Shown here: positions 56,015 through 64,000 of the stretch, one piece after another
Numbering within the stretch: position 1 is the first letter of the stretch
Layout: every line of letters begins with the position of its first letter
Assembly (NCBI GenBank): GCA_947501885.1
Contig: CANMXN010000001.1
Span: forward strand, 1,116,001-1,180,000
Reading direction: 5' to 3'
Origin: an uncultured Sphingorhabdus sp.
Lineage (GTDB): Bacteria; Pseudomonadota; Alphaproteobacteria; Sphingomonadales; Sphingomonadaceae
DNA length: 64,000 bases
The notes under the pieces: generated by a model
What the model was told of the DNA's origin: nothing
The model's input: only the letters and a program-made list of their open reading frames with translations
Database searches by the model: none
Program-made: the position numbers and the translations under genes

Positions 56015-59000
56015 ATGAAGATTGATGCGCTTAAACTTTCTGGATTTAAGAGCTTTGTCGAACCGGCAGAGCTAAAAATTCGTGATGGTTTAACGGGCGT
56101 TGTCGGCCCTAATGGTTGCGGAAAATCAAATCTATTAGAGGCGATACGATGGGTGATGGGAGAAAGTTCTCCCAAATCTATGCGTAGCGGCGGGATGGAA
56201 GATGTAATATTTGCGGGTACAGAATCTCGCCCAGCTCGCAACTTTGCCGAAGTCACGCTCCACGCCAAAATTGATCAAAACCATAACCCTATCCCCTTTT
56301 TGGATGGTGATGATGAAATTGAAGTCATCCGCCGCATTGAGCGCGGCGCAGGATCGGCATATCGTGCCAATAGCCGCGATGTACGTGCCAAAGACATCGC
56401 CTTAATATTTGCCGATGCGGCAACAGGTGCAAACAGTCCAGCCTTGGTTAGCCAAGGGCGCATTAGCAATATTATTTCGGCAAAACCAGCGCAGCGGCGC
56501 GAAATGCTCGAAGAAGCTGCTGGTATATCGGGGCTGCATGTGCGGCGCAAAGACGCCGAACAAAAATTACGGGCCGCGGAACGCAACCTAGAGCGGCTCG
56601 ACACCATATTATCCGATATGGAAGCACGCAGCGGTCATTTAAAACGCCAAGCTCGCGCAGCAGAACGATATCGCAAACTAACTGATCAAATTGCGCAAGC
56701 CGAGGCACGGTTGATATATGTGCGTTGGAAACATGCAAAACAAGAAGCAGATTTTGCCAAAGAACAATCACAAAAAGCTGATGGTATCGTCCAACAAGCC
56801 CAACAGCAACATGATGGTCTATCACAAGAGCATAATGACGCGGCAAAGCAGTTAGCAAATGATCGGGCTGAGGCGATGGCATCACGCGATGCTACTGCGG
56901 CAAAGAGCGAAGCGCTGATTACATTGAAAGCACAATATGACCGTATTACGGACCAGAAACGAGATTTAGACAAACAAGCACAAATCATCGACAATGATAT
57001 ACAAAATGAAGACAGTTTAACCCATGATGCAGGGACTGCGCTAACGCGTCTTAAAGGTGAATTAGAGGATATAAAAGTACAAGTAGAAAATAGCGATGCA
57101 CAAAGGCCTGCTCTTTTTCAACAGGTTGAAGTGATCGAGAAAGCATCACGGGCGAACGAAATAGCACTTGCCAATGCCGTTGCCAAACAAGCGCAAGTAG
57201 AGGCCGAATTGCGGGTTGCGGATGCTGCTGTTGAAAACAGCAATAGGCGCTTAAGGCAGTGCGAACAGCGCAGAATATCCCTAATAGATGAGAGCAATGC
57301 ATTAGGGGACGAAAAGGAGGTTCTAGACGCAAAATCACATGCTGAGAAAGCGGTACAAGCTACTCAAGAACATATAAATAAATTAGCAGAAAGCATTGAG
57401 ACTTATGAACAAAGTCGCATTAGCTTGGAAGAAGAGCGCAGCGAAAAGCAAAGCCTATTTGCCAACATAAAGTCACAATATAGCGCCATTGAATCGGAGA
57501 GAAATGCGCTGGAAAAAAGCTTAAACCAAGACGAACAAAGCGCAAATAAAGCAATAGGCAATATAGAGGCTCAAAGTGGTTTTGAAAAAGCATTAGCTGC
57601 TGCACTCGGTGAGGATGCAGAGGCTCAAATTGGCGGTGAAATAGGACGCCGCTGGGACACAGCCATTACCATTGAAACGCAGCACAAAGCCCCCATCAAA
57701 GACGCAATATGCTTGGCCGATCATGTCAAAGCACCGAGAGAATTAATAACGCGCCTTCGCCATATTTGGGTTGTCGATCAAGACAGTGGAGAGAAGCTTC
57801 CTATTGGGCATCGCCTTGTTACTAAAGATGGTATAATGCGCCGCTGGGACGGATTTATAGCTGATCAAGATGGTAGCCTTAGCGCGCAATATCTGGTGCG
57901 GCGTAATAGGCTCAAAACCATAGCAGAAACATTGCCCGCGCTTGGCAAACAATGTGATAGAGCGCAGGATGATATTGCGATATGTAATGATAAAATTTTG
58001 CAAATTCAGCATTATATAACCGATGCGCGTGAGAATAGGAAAAGAGCGGAAGGCGAATATCGTCAACAATTACGAGCCGCTGATCAATCCGAAAATATAT
58101 TAGAACGACTACGCAATCAAAAAGATCAATTACAAGCACAAGCAGAACAAGCCCAAGCCGAACATGAAATAGCCAAGAAAGAGCAAGAAGAAGCCGTTAA
58201 TTTGCGGGCACGATTAAGTGGTTCAGAAGAATTACAACGGGTTACTGATACATTGCGCATTGAGAGCGAGAATCTCCACGCACAAACATTAGAAAGCCAA
58301 AGCGCTTTATCTATGCATGATCAATCCGCCAACACGCAGCGGGAAAGAAAAGCTGTCATAAGTGCAGAAATTAAAGGTTGGCAAGAACGCGCAGGTGAAG
58401 CCGACAAACGCATTGCCGCTATGCAGCAGCGGGCAAAAGATATTGAGGAATTGCGCCATTCCTTGGTAAATGAACCGCAAAGGTTAGAAGTAAAAATTGC
58501 TGCGACTCAGACAGAAAAACAGAGCGCTATAGAAAATTTAACGAAGAACCAAGCAAAAGAACAAGCCAGTGAAAGCACCTTAAAATCTCTCGAACAGAGA
58601 TTATCCCATGCGGCCGAAGAACTTGCAAATGCACGCGAAATACGCGCTAGCGCGGAAGCCAAAGCTGAAAACCAAGAACAGCGCCGCATTGAAATGGGCC
58701 GTATCTCAGGCGAGAGGTTTGAATGCCCGCCGCCGCTCTTGCCCGAAAAAATGGACTTTGCAGAGGACACATTAAGCGAAACTTCAGAAGAATCAGCAGC
58801 CTTAGAAAAATTACAACAAGACCGAGAACGTATCGGCCCCGTTAATTTGGTAGCGGCTGATGAATTAAAAACGTTAGAGCAAGAACAAAGCGAAGGGCGT
58901 GCTGAAAGCGAAGAACTCATCCAAGCCATCAACCAATTGCGCGGCTCAATTGGCAGTCTGAACCGCGAAGGGCGAGAGAGATTACGCGCAGCCTTCACCG

Positions 59001-59458
59001 CAGTTGATGAACATTTCCGCAGGTTATTTACGATATTATTTAATGGCGGCGCAGCGCATTTGGAATTAATCGATAGCGATGATCCGCTAGAGGCTGGCCT
59101 CGAAATTATGGCACAACCTCCTGGCAAAAAACTATCATCACTCACGTTACTTTCTGGCGGCGAACAAGCTTTGACTGCGGTGGCCCTTATCTTTGGATTA
59201 TTTCTCACCAACCCTGCACCCATATGCGTGTTGGACGAGGTTGATGCACCACTTGATGATGCCAATATTGAACGCTTTTGCGATTTACTCGATGCGATGG
59301 TCAAAGAAACCGATACGCGTTATTTGATCGTCACCCATAATGCCGTCACTATGAGCCGCATGCACCGATTATATGGCGTTACGATGATTGAACAAGGGGT
59401 ATCGCGCTTGGTCTCTGTTGATTTGGGGGGTGCCGTGAAATTATTGGATAATGGCTAA
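56015..59458 (+). CDS. smc: Chromosome segregation protein SMC
   Basis: Condensin ATPase, 1147 residues. Walker A GPNGCGKS is at 31-38, the N-terminal head continues AIRWVMGESSPKSMRSGGME, then coiled coil (about 170-510), the hinge (about 520-640 with IETQHKAPIKDAICLADHV and GSLSAQYLVRRNRLKTI), a second coil (about 660-990), and the C-terminal head with signature LSGGEQALTAVALIFGLF and Walker B PICVLDEVDAPLDDANI. The stop overlaps the soxR stop by four bases (tail to tail). ScpA/ScpB are elsewhere. Confidence 0.98.
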   Translation: MKIDALKLSGFKSFVEPAELKIRDGLTGVVGPNGCGKSNLLEAIRWVMGESSPKSMRSGGMEDVIFAGTESRPARNFAEVTLHAKIDQNHNPIPFLDGDDEIEVIRRIERGAGSAYRANSRDVRAKDIALIFADAATGANSPALVSQGRISNIISAKPAQRREMLEEAAGISGLHVRRKDAEQKLRAAERNLERLDTILSDMEARSGHLKRQARAAERYRKLTDQIAQAEARLIYVRWKHAKQEADFAKEQSQKADGIVQQAQQQHDGLSQEHNDAAKQLANDRAEAMASRDATAAKSEALITLKAQYDRITDQKRDLDKQAQIIDNDIQNEDSLTHDAGTALTRLKGELEDIKVQVENSDAQRPALFQQVEVIEKASRANEIALANAVAKQAQVEAELRVADAAVENSNRRLRQCEQRRISLIDESNALGDEKEVLDAKSHAEKAVQATQEHINKLAESIETYEQSRISLEEERSEKQSLFANIKSQYSAIESERNALEKSLNQDEQSANKAIGNIEAQSGFEKALAAALGEDAEAQIGGEIGRRWDTAITIETQHKAPIKDAICLADHVKAPRELITRLRHIWVVDQDSGEKLPIGHRLVTKDGIMRRWDGFIADQDGSLSAQYLVRRNRLKTIAETLPALGKQCDRAQDDIAICNDKILQIQHYITDARENRKRAEGEYRQQLRAADQSENILERLRNQKDQLQAQAEQAQAEHEIAKKEQEEAVNLRARLSGSEELQRVTDTLRIESENLHAQTLESQSALSMHDQSANTQRERKAVISAEIKGWQERAGEADKRIAAMQQRAKDIEELRHSLVNEPQRLEVKIAATQTEKQSAIENLTKNQAKEQASESTLKSLEQRLSHAAEELANAREIRASAEAKAENQEQRRIEMGRISGERFECPPPLLPEKMDFAEDTLSETSEESAALEKLQQDRERIGPVNLVAADELKTLEQEQSEGRAESEELIQAINQLRGSIGSLNREGRERLRAAFTAVDEHFRRLFTILFNGGAAHLELIDSDDPLEAGLEIMAQPPGKKLSSLTLLSGGEQALTAVALIFGLFLTNPAPICVLDEVDAPLDDANIERFCDLLDAMVKETDTRYLIVTHNAVTMSRMHRLYGVTMIEQGVSRLVSVDLGGAVKLLDNG

Positions 59459-59898
59459 TCGTCAATCAATAATTGCGGACCTGCCCCCAAAGAAGCGGCT
59501 CGATCATCAGGATTATAGAGCTTGCATTTTTTAAGGCTTAAACAACCACATCCAATACAGCCATCAAGCCTATCACGCATTTTACTCAGCTTCATAATGC
59601 GTATGTCCAACATCTTTTGCATAGCGCGGCTAATCTTGGTCCAATCGGCCTGTGTTGGGGTGCGGCCATGCGGCAATTTTTTGAGCTGCTGTTCGATTTC
59701 ACCGATGCTAAGCCCCATTTGTTGCGCAATCAGAACAAATGATAATCTGCGAATATCAGAGCGTAAAAATCGCCTCTGTCCGCCGCTTGTACGGTAAGGT
59801 TCGACCAAGCCTCTTTCTTCGTAAAATCGGATTGCGGAAACACTTAAGCCTGTACGACGCGCCAAATCGCCAATCGATAATGATCTATTTTCAAGCAT
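59455..59898 (-). CDS. soxR: Redox-sensing MerR-family regulator SoxR
   Basis: Homodimeric [2Fe-2S] activator that fires when the cluster is oxidised by redox-cycling compounds. The N-terminal MerR HTH (LSIGDLARRTGLSVSAIRFY, about 7-26), a dimerisation helix and the cluster motif Cys114, Cys117, Cys119, Cys125 (C-x2-C-x-C-x5-C) match E. coli SoxR. 147 residues is near the 154 of E. coli. Divergent from the VOC gene with a perfect-spacing SoxR box between them. Confidence 0.97.
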   Translation of the reverse strand: MLENRSLSIGDLARRTGLSVSAIRFYEERGLVEPYRTSGGQRRFLRSDIRRLSFVLIAQQMGLSIGEIEQQLKKLPHGRTPTQADWTKISRAMQKMLDIRIMKLSKMRDRLDGCIGCGCLSLKKCKLYNPDDRAASLGAGPQLLIDD

Positions 59899-59920
59899 AA
59901 TATATCTTCCAACTAATAGC

Positions 59921-59951
59921 TTGACCTCAACTTAACTTGAGGTTGTACGAA
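59921..59951 (+). promoter_or_regulatory. SoxR-controlled promoter with near-perfect SoxR box
   Basis: CCTCAACTTAACTTGAGG at 59925-59942 differs from the E. coli soxS SoxR box CCTCAAGTTAACTTGAGG at one base of 18. It lies between a -35 TTGACC (59921-59926) and a -10 TACGAA (59946-59951), separated by 19 bases, the long spacing that MerR-family regulators correct by twisting DNA. The promoter reads towards the VOC gene, whose ATG is about 90 bases away; soxR itself starts 23 bases on the other side, so one box probably serves both. Confidence 0.9.
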
Positions 59952-60039
59952 TCACAAGTCAGCAAATTTAAGCCAATTCAAATGACCATAAATTAAGCCT
60001 TTCTGAAGGCTTATAAACAGGAAAATAAGGATATGAGAA

Positions 60040-60432
60040 ATGAGCCAAAAATACCCTATTGCGAAGATCGAACATGTAAACATTACCGTAAGCGACCCAC
60101 AAAGATCCGCCGATTTATTTATCACGCTTTTCGGATGGCATATCCGGTGGGAGGGTCCATCAATGTCGGATGGCCACACGATCCACGTTGGAAATGATGA
60201 TCAATATATTGCTCTGTACACAAACCCATCGGTACGTGCCGCCAATCCGCAGCATATGAAGGGAAAACCGTTGAGTCATATCGCCATAACGGTTGATGAT
60301 CTTGATAGTATTGAACGCAAAGTCAAAGCTGCTGGCTTAACCCCCTTTGGTCATGACGATTATGATCCAGGAAAGCGATTTTATTTTTTTGATTGGAATC
60401 ATATTGAATTTGAAATCGTTAGCTATGCTTAA
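60040..60432 (+). CDS. VOC-family (glyoxalase/bleomycin-resistance fold) protein in SoxR control
   Basis: 130-residue vicinal-oxygen-chelate protein with the two beta-alpha-beta-beta-beta modules: IEHVNITVSDPQRSADLFI (His12 candidate ligand), LSHIAITVDDLDSIERKV (His80), and RFYFFDWNHIEFEIV (Glu123/125). Such folds include glyoxalase I-like enzymes, ring-cleaving dioxygenases and antibiotic-sequestering proteins. Its promoter carries a SoxR box, so it is induced by redox-cycling agents; chemical role unknown. It converges with the acylase gene and overlaps its stop by four bases. Confidence 0.85.
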   Translation: MSQKYPIAKIEHVNITVSDPQRSADLFITLFGWHIRWEGPSMSDGHTIHVGNDDQYIALYTNPSVRAANPQHMKGKPLSHIAITVDDLDSIERKVKAAGLTPFGHDDYDPGKRFYFFDWNHIEFEIVSYA

Positions 60433-62591
60433 TCACTCTTATCAATCGGATGATAGCGTTCGGTGGCTGCGGCCTCGACATCCTCGCGCGTGATATGCGC
60501 TTTACGCCATTTTTGCGCGGCGAATATCGGGGCTTGGTCCGCGTAATGCTTGGATTTCGGACGTTCAGCCGCACTACCAAATTGATGGATAATATCGGCA
60601 CTTTGCTTGCCATCTTTATCCCATTCGACAAGACCGATCCATGTATCGCCCGCATTAGCGTGTAATTGCCCATCGGGCCGCACAGCCAGCGGATAGATTG
60701 CGCGCAATACATCGGGCGCACCGCTAATCGGGATATTGACATCGCCGCGCTTTAGTCGGTTTACCGCACCCCATGTCGGGTCAATGCGTCCATAATGCTT
60801 ATGCAAATAATTTACGCTCAAACGAAAAGCCTCAATTGGCGGCGGGGCTTTCTCACCCGTATATCGCTCGGTCGTTGCTTTAAGCGTTGATAACACGCCA
60901 AGAGCCGCATGACGGCTGTCCATATCGCTGCTAAAATCCCATGCACGCAGATGATCGGCAGCAGCTTGCAGGCGTTTATTGCCGCTCCAATCATGCGCCA
61001 AAATTTCACGCACCACATTAGCGGCCAGTGATTTTTGCGCATAGCTATTATCAAACTTCATCGCCAATAATCGTTCCCGCGAAATTGGCTTACTCGCATC
61101 GCTCAATTCTAATATCCGCAGAGACCTATTGGTATGATCGTCTTGCAAGAGCATCGATGGTGGGAAATCTTCTGGCTTTAAATTATCATTGCCATCGGTG
61201 GCATTAAAAATACGGTTATTGGCATTCCAAATAAAGCCCGATTCAGGATTAGAAAGCACAGGAACATAAGAATAAGGCCGATAGCCTTGCCAGATTAATG
61301 CGCTGCGATCGCCGGGCATATCTTTGCTCCAGTCCCAACCTTCTGCGCGGTTTGGATATTGGCCATTATGGATGATCGCAACCGTGCCTTCATGATCGGC
61401 AAAGACATAATTGATCGACGGCAAAGCATTCATCGCCATTGCTGCGTTAAATTCGGTAAAATTCTTGGCCTTGGTATATTTAAGGCGTTGCTCAAGCTGC
61501 CGCACCTCGCCCATACCTGCATAGCGAATAGCAAAGGTGCCATTATCATTTTTTAGCACTGGCCCATGTTTGCTGCGCAAAACTTCTTCTTCGACGGTGA
61601 GCGCAAAAGGGCCAAATAGCCGCACGTCAATTTCGACCGTCTTGCGTTCAAAATCGACCCATTCACCATCCAGCCTATATTGATATTCATTGTCTGGATT
61701 AATGTTCAGCTGATAGACATCGACCAGATCGGGATTATTGACCGTATTCGCCCATCCTACATAGGGCGTAAAGCCCTGCAAAATGAAGGGCGAACCAGGG
61801 AATGTCGCGCCATTAATATTAAGACCCTCTTCGGACACCATATGCGCTTCATACCATGCCACTGGCCCTGTCATTGGTTGATGCGAATTAATGATAAGCC
61901 GCGTGACGCCATCGCCCGAACGCTTCGGTGAAACAGCAAAAGCATTGCTGCCACGCGGCAGCGTTTTGCGCGGTGATGCGATCCAATTAGACACGCCTGT
62001 TGCGGGATCAACTGATAATTCCATATTGCGGTCAGGTTCGGCAAGGCCCAAAAGTATTTTATCCAAGCCATAGAAAAAGGGGGTGATAAAGATTGAGCCT
62101 GCGGTCGCGTCCTGCTCCGTAAAGGGTTTAAACCCTGGGGCTAATTCTTCGGGATGTTGCGATGCATAGAGGTTTAACCCTGCGGTATAGGCTTTACTGA
62201 TATCTTTGATATTTTGCGGAACATCGCCCTCATATTTGGCATCAACCGTCTCCCACACCTCAAACAAGCTCACCAAATAATCCGTCACCGCAGCATCAGC
62301 ACCTTTGATATTGGCCAGCTCACCGCGCACTGCAATGGAGCGTTCTTGGATGGTCGCAAAATCATCTTCCGCATGGGCATAACCCATACCGAACGCCGCA
62401 TCGGCATCGCTTTTGCCATAAATATGCGGCACGCCAAATTCATCGCGGATAATCTCGACATCATATTGATCCGCACCTGTCGCCAACTCTTGCGCACTAG
62501 GCGCAGCAGCATGCGGATTCCAAGTATAAACACCCGCAATAAGCAAGAGGATAAGAAAGCCAATACTGGTATATTTTAAATATTTTGTCAT
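60429..62591 (-). CDS. Penicillin acylase-family N-terminal nucleophile hydrolase
   Basis: Periplasmic Ntn-hydrolase cleaving amide bonds, about 720 residues. The ATG at 62591 (MTKYLKYTSIGFLILLLIAG) is preferred, with an AAGAG site upstream; the frame extends nine codons further. Signal or anchor is followed by the alpha-chain domain, a spacer, and the autocatalytic cleavage site with the nucleophilic serine at about residue 215 in RGSNAFAVSP, then the beta chain (GPVAWYEAHMVSEEGLNI, NTVNNPDLVDVYQLNI). Family members hydrolyse penicillins, cephalosporins or acyl-homoserine lactones; which is unresolved. Same strand as the MDR gene, 62 bases downstream of it. Confidence 0.9.
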   Translation of the reverse strand: MTKYLKYTSIGFLILLLIAGVYTWNPHAAAPSAQELATGADQYDVEIIRDEFGVPHIYGKSDADAAFGMGYAHAEDDFATIQERSIAVRGELANIKGADAAVTDYLVSLFEVWETVDAKYEGDVPQNIKDISKAYTAGLNLYASQHPEELAPGFKPFTEQDATAGSIFITPFFYGLDKILLGLAEPDRNMELSVDPATGVSNWIASPRKTLPRGSNAFAVSPKRSGDGVTRLIINSHQPMTGPVAWYEAHMVSEEGLNINGATFPGSPFILQGFTPYVGWANTVNNPDLVDVYQLNINPDNEYQYRLDGEWVDFERKTVEIDVRLFGPFALTVEEEVLRSKHGPVLKNDNGTFAIRYAGMGEVRQLEQRLKYTKAKNFTEFNAAMAMNALPSINYVFADHEGTVAIIHNGQYPNRAEGWDWSKDMPGDRSALIWQGYRPYSYVPVLSNPESGFIWNANNRIFNATDGNDNLKPEDFPPSMLLQDDHTNRSLRILELSDASKPISRERLLAMKFDNSYAQKSLAANVVREILAHDWSGNKRLQAAADHLRAWDFSSDMDSRHAALGVLSTLKATTERYTGEKAPPPIEAFRLSVNYLHKHYGRIDPTWGAVNRLKRGDVNIPISGAPDVLRAIYPLAVRPDGQLHANAGDTWIGLVEWDKDGKQSADIIHQFGSAAERPKSKHYADQAPIFAAQKWRKAHITREDVEAAATERYHPIDKSD

Positions 62592-62653
62592 GGCACTCTT
62601 ATCTCTCTCGTTCTGCACGCCGTCCTTATAGTCTTGAAATTACAGCCCCCAAA

Positions 62654-63790
62654 TTACAGGCTAGGGTTAACCAAAAATTTGGTGCCTGTTGCCTTGGCGT
62701 CATAGGCCTTTACCGTATCAACATCGATCATATCAGTCAGCGATATTTCTTGCGTATAATGGCTCGCAAAAATGTCATTGCGTTCTTTCATGACGCGCAT
62801 ACGCATTTCCATGAATTTCTCCATACCGATTTTTTGGATATGCGGCGTGAGCAGCCAGCCCGCTACGCTCCAGAATAATCCATAACCGCCCGTCAATGTG
62901 GTCGGGCCAGTATCAAGGCGACCATATTGATAGACTTGTTTATGCGTGGTCGAACCATAAACGCTAAATTCCTCGCCGCGTTTACCTGCTGCTGTTTCCA
63001 TCGCCACCAAAATAGTGCTGGCCAATGTACCGCCGCCAATCGCATCAAAAGCAAGCGTTGCCCCTGTCGCTACCAGCGCATCGACCAGATCATTAAAGAA
63101 ACTCTCTGCGCTGCTATCGACTACATGGGTCAGTCCAATATCGGTCAATATTTTGGATTGCGCGGCACTGCGCACAATCGCCACCAATGGAATATCATCG
63201 GCCAAGCATAATTTTGCTAACATCTGTCCTAGATTAGACGCCGCTGCGGTATGAACCAATGCGCTATGTCCTTCCATGCGCATCGTGTTGGTCATGCCAA
63301 TGGCGGTCAATGGATTGACGAATAATGATGCACCTTCGCGCGCGCTTGCGCCCTCGGGCAAGGGCATAACTTCCATCGCCTTCATAGTGCGGTGCGTTGC
63401 ATACATTTCGCCGCCTGCCATAGAGACGGTTTTGCCCATTAAAGCCTGCGCTGCATCGGACGAACCAGCAGCTACCACGGTACCAGCGCCTTCATTACCA
63501 GCGGGTAATTTTGCCCCTGCACGGCCTGCAAATACGCGCTGCATTTGCGGCGTTACATCGCTAACAAGTTTCAAAATATCGCCATTATCCTCGCGGCGCA
63601 AAGAATCCATTTCCGCAGGTGCTGTGAGCAAACCCAAATCAGATGGATTGATTGGCGTTGCTTCCATTTGCACGACGACTTCATGCTCACCTGGTTCAGC
63701 TACGTTCATTGGTTCAATCGTAAATTCGAGCGTACCTTCCTTGGTTAAGGTGGTAAAAAATTGCTTTGCGTTTGAAAAATCTGCGCTCAT
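62654..63790 (-). CDS. Zinc-independent MDR oxidoreductase (quinone-oxidoreductase-like)
   Basis: Medium-chain dehydrogenase/reductase of 378 residues. GroES-like N-terminal domain (about 25-135; EVVVQMEATPINPSDLGLL, LPAGNEGAGTVVAAG) and a Rossmann domain (about 160-320; ASNLGQMLAKLCLADDIPLV, LAFDAIGGGTLASTILVAM). The zinc-binding Cys/His residues of alcohol dehydrogenases are absent, placing it with quinone/enoyl reductases. GAGGAA sits just two bases before the ATG, unusually close. Substrate unknown; possibly co-transcribed with the acylase gene. Confidence 0.88.
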   Translation of the reverse strand: MSADFSNAKQFFTTLTKEGTLEFTIEPMNVAEPGEHEVVVQMEATPINPSDLGLLTAPAEMDSLRREDNGDILKLVSDVTPQMQRVFAGRAGAKLPAGNEGAGTVVAAGSSDAAQALMGKTVSMAGGEMYATHRTMKAMEVMPLPEGASAREGASLFVNPLTAIGMTNTMRMEGHSALVHTAAASNLGQMLAKLCLADDIPLVAIVRSAAQSKILTDIGLTHVVDSSAESFFNDLVDALVATGATLAFDAIGGGTLASTILVAMETAAGKRGEEFSVYGSTTHKQVYQYGRLDTGPTTLTGGYGLFWSVAGWLLTPHIQKIGMEKFMEMRMRVMKERNDIFASHYTQEISLTDMIDVDTVKAYDAKATGTKFLVNPSL

Positions 63791-63834
63791 TTCATTTCCT
63801 CTTTTATGTTATCGTTAGATTATAAATATTTGTG

Positions 63835-64000
63835 TTAAGGTTTAGATGGTATTTTTCCATAATTGATTAATTGTTGACGACAGCTCTCCGCCAAGGATTG
63901 ATTAAAACTCTCATCTTTATCAAATATAGCATCAGAGTTTTTACTATTATGACTTCTCTCAATACATATTGCGACATGATCCTTCGTCCAAAAAATAGGA
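63835..64000 (-). CDS. 3' end of an unknown gene
   Basis: An open frame enters from the window edge and runs to a TAA at 63837-63835 on the minus strand, giving 54 visible residues that end CRQQLINYGKIPSKP. The stretch is polar (many S, N, D) with no recognisable motif, so the family is unknown. Its direction matches the MDR oxidoreductase gene, whose start is 44 bases further on, so it may be the promoter-proximal member of the same unit. Could also be chance frame in AT-rich DNA. Confidence 0.35.
   Translation of the reverse strand, partial: PIFWTKDHVAICIERSHNSKNSDAIFDKDESFNQSLAESCRQQLINYGKIPSKP

Noticed and set aside
58507-59304. 265-codon open frame antisense to smc
   Set aside because: Lies wholly within the conserved SMC C-terminal head and coil; its product is serine-rich without motifs, a mirror of SMC codon use.
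63276-63818. 180-codon open frame opposite the MDR oxidoreductase gene
   Set aside because: Shadow of the conserved GroES-like domain on the other strand.

Overview
This window looks like ordinary chromosome from an alphaproteobacterium, most likely a Sphingomonadales-type organism with unusually low GC (about the low-to-mid 40s % by eye; not computed). The lineage call is inference. It rests on the RcdA/DUF1465 and DUF1489 genes, a CycM-type anchored cytochrome, the cpoB-tilS-ftsH and mutY//dciA-dsbA-dsbA-smc gene orders, an FtsH with a GSPGTGKT Walker A, and a short Cys-containing exported protein ending in KYPCR. No rRNA, tRNA, CRISPR array, insertion sequence, phage gene or conjugation gene was seen, and about 90% of the window is coding.

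Layout. 0-3.6 kb: the end of an MCE/Mla-type lipid-transport operon (MlaD-like protein plus auxiliary lipoprotein), facing lgt and a MidA-type methyltransferase. 3.6-12.7 kb: acyl-CoA synthetase, glnD, a lipoprotein SodC, an M48/PDZ protease, the t6A enzyme Sua5/TsaC and an acyl-CoA dehydrogenase. 12.7-15.3 kb: a sorbosone-dehydrogenase-like PQQ protein followed on the minus strand by two related c-type cytochrome genes, a plausible periplasmic electron-transfer module. 15.4-24.2 kb: pheA, an alpha/beta hydrolase, a 20-bp-period repeat array, a YghU-type glutathione enzyme, polA and a lipoprotein-type quinohaemoprotein alcohol dehydrogenase. 24.5-26.4 kb: glnB-glnA with a terminator. 26.5-33.8 kb: tamA-tamB-PAP2 with overlapping ends. 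34-35.3 kb: rcdA and two tiny YdcH/DUF465-type genes around a strongly structured intergenic region.

35.3-43.5 kb: ptsP, a rodZ-like gene, cpoB, tilS, ftsH, a small exported protein and rpoZ. 43.6-49.7 kb: PmtA-like methyltransferase, monooxygenase-fold protein, MFS transporter, LysR regulator, cyclophilin, mgtE and DUF1489. 49.8-53.8 kb: a tightly overlapping mutY - Tat-type serine hydrolase - nudC - FrnE-like operon. 53.9-59.5 kb: dciA, two DsbA-like thioredoxins and smc. 59.5-64 kb: soxR, a near-perfect SoxR box, a VOC protein, a penicillin/acyl-homoserine-lactone acylase-family hydrolase, a zinc-less MDR oxidoreductase and the tail of an unknown gene.

Themes. Several genes serve nitrogen signalling (GlnD, PII, GlnA, EI-Ntr), envelope biogenesis (Mla, Lgt, TamAB, CpoB, RodZ, PAP2, PmtA) and oxidative damage control (SodC, MutY, NudC, Dsb proteins, SoxR). 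I found no clear, wholly undescribed system. The best leads are the SoxR-VOC pair, the 20-bp repeat array at 17.9 kb, the double hairpin in front of the tiny gene at 35.1 kb, the lipoprotein form of the quinohaemoprotein dehydrogenase, and the small exported protein after ftsH.
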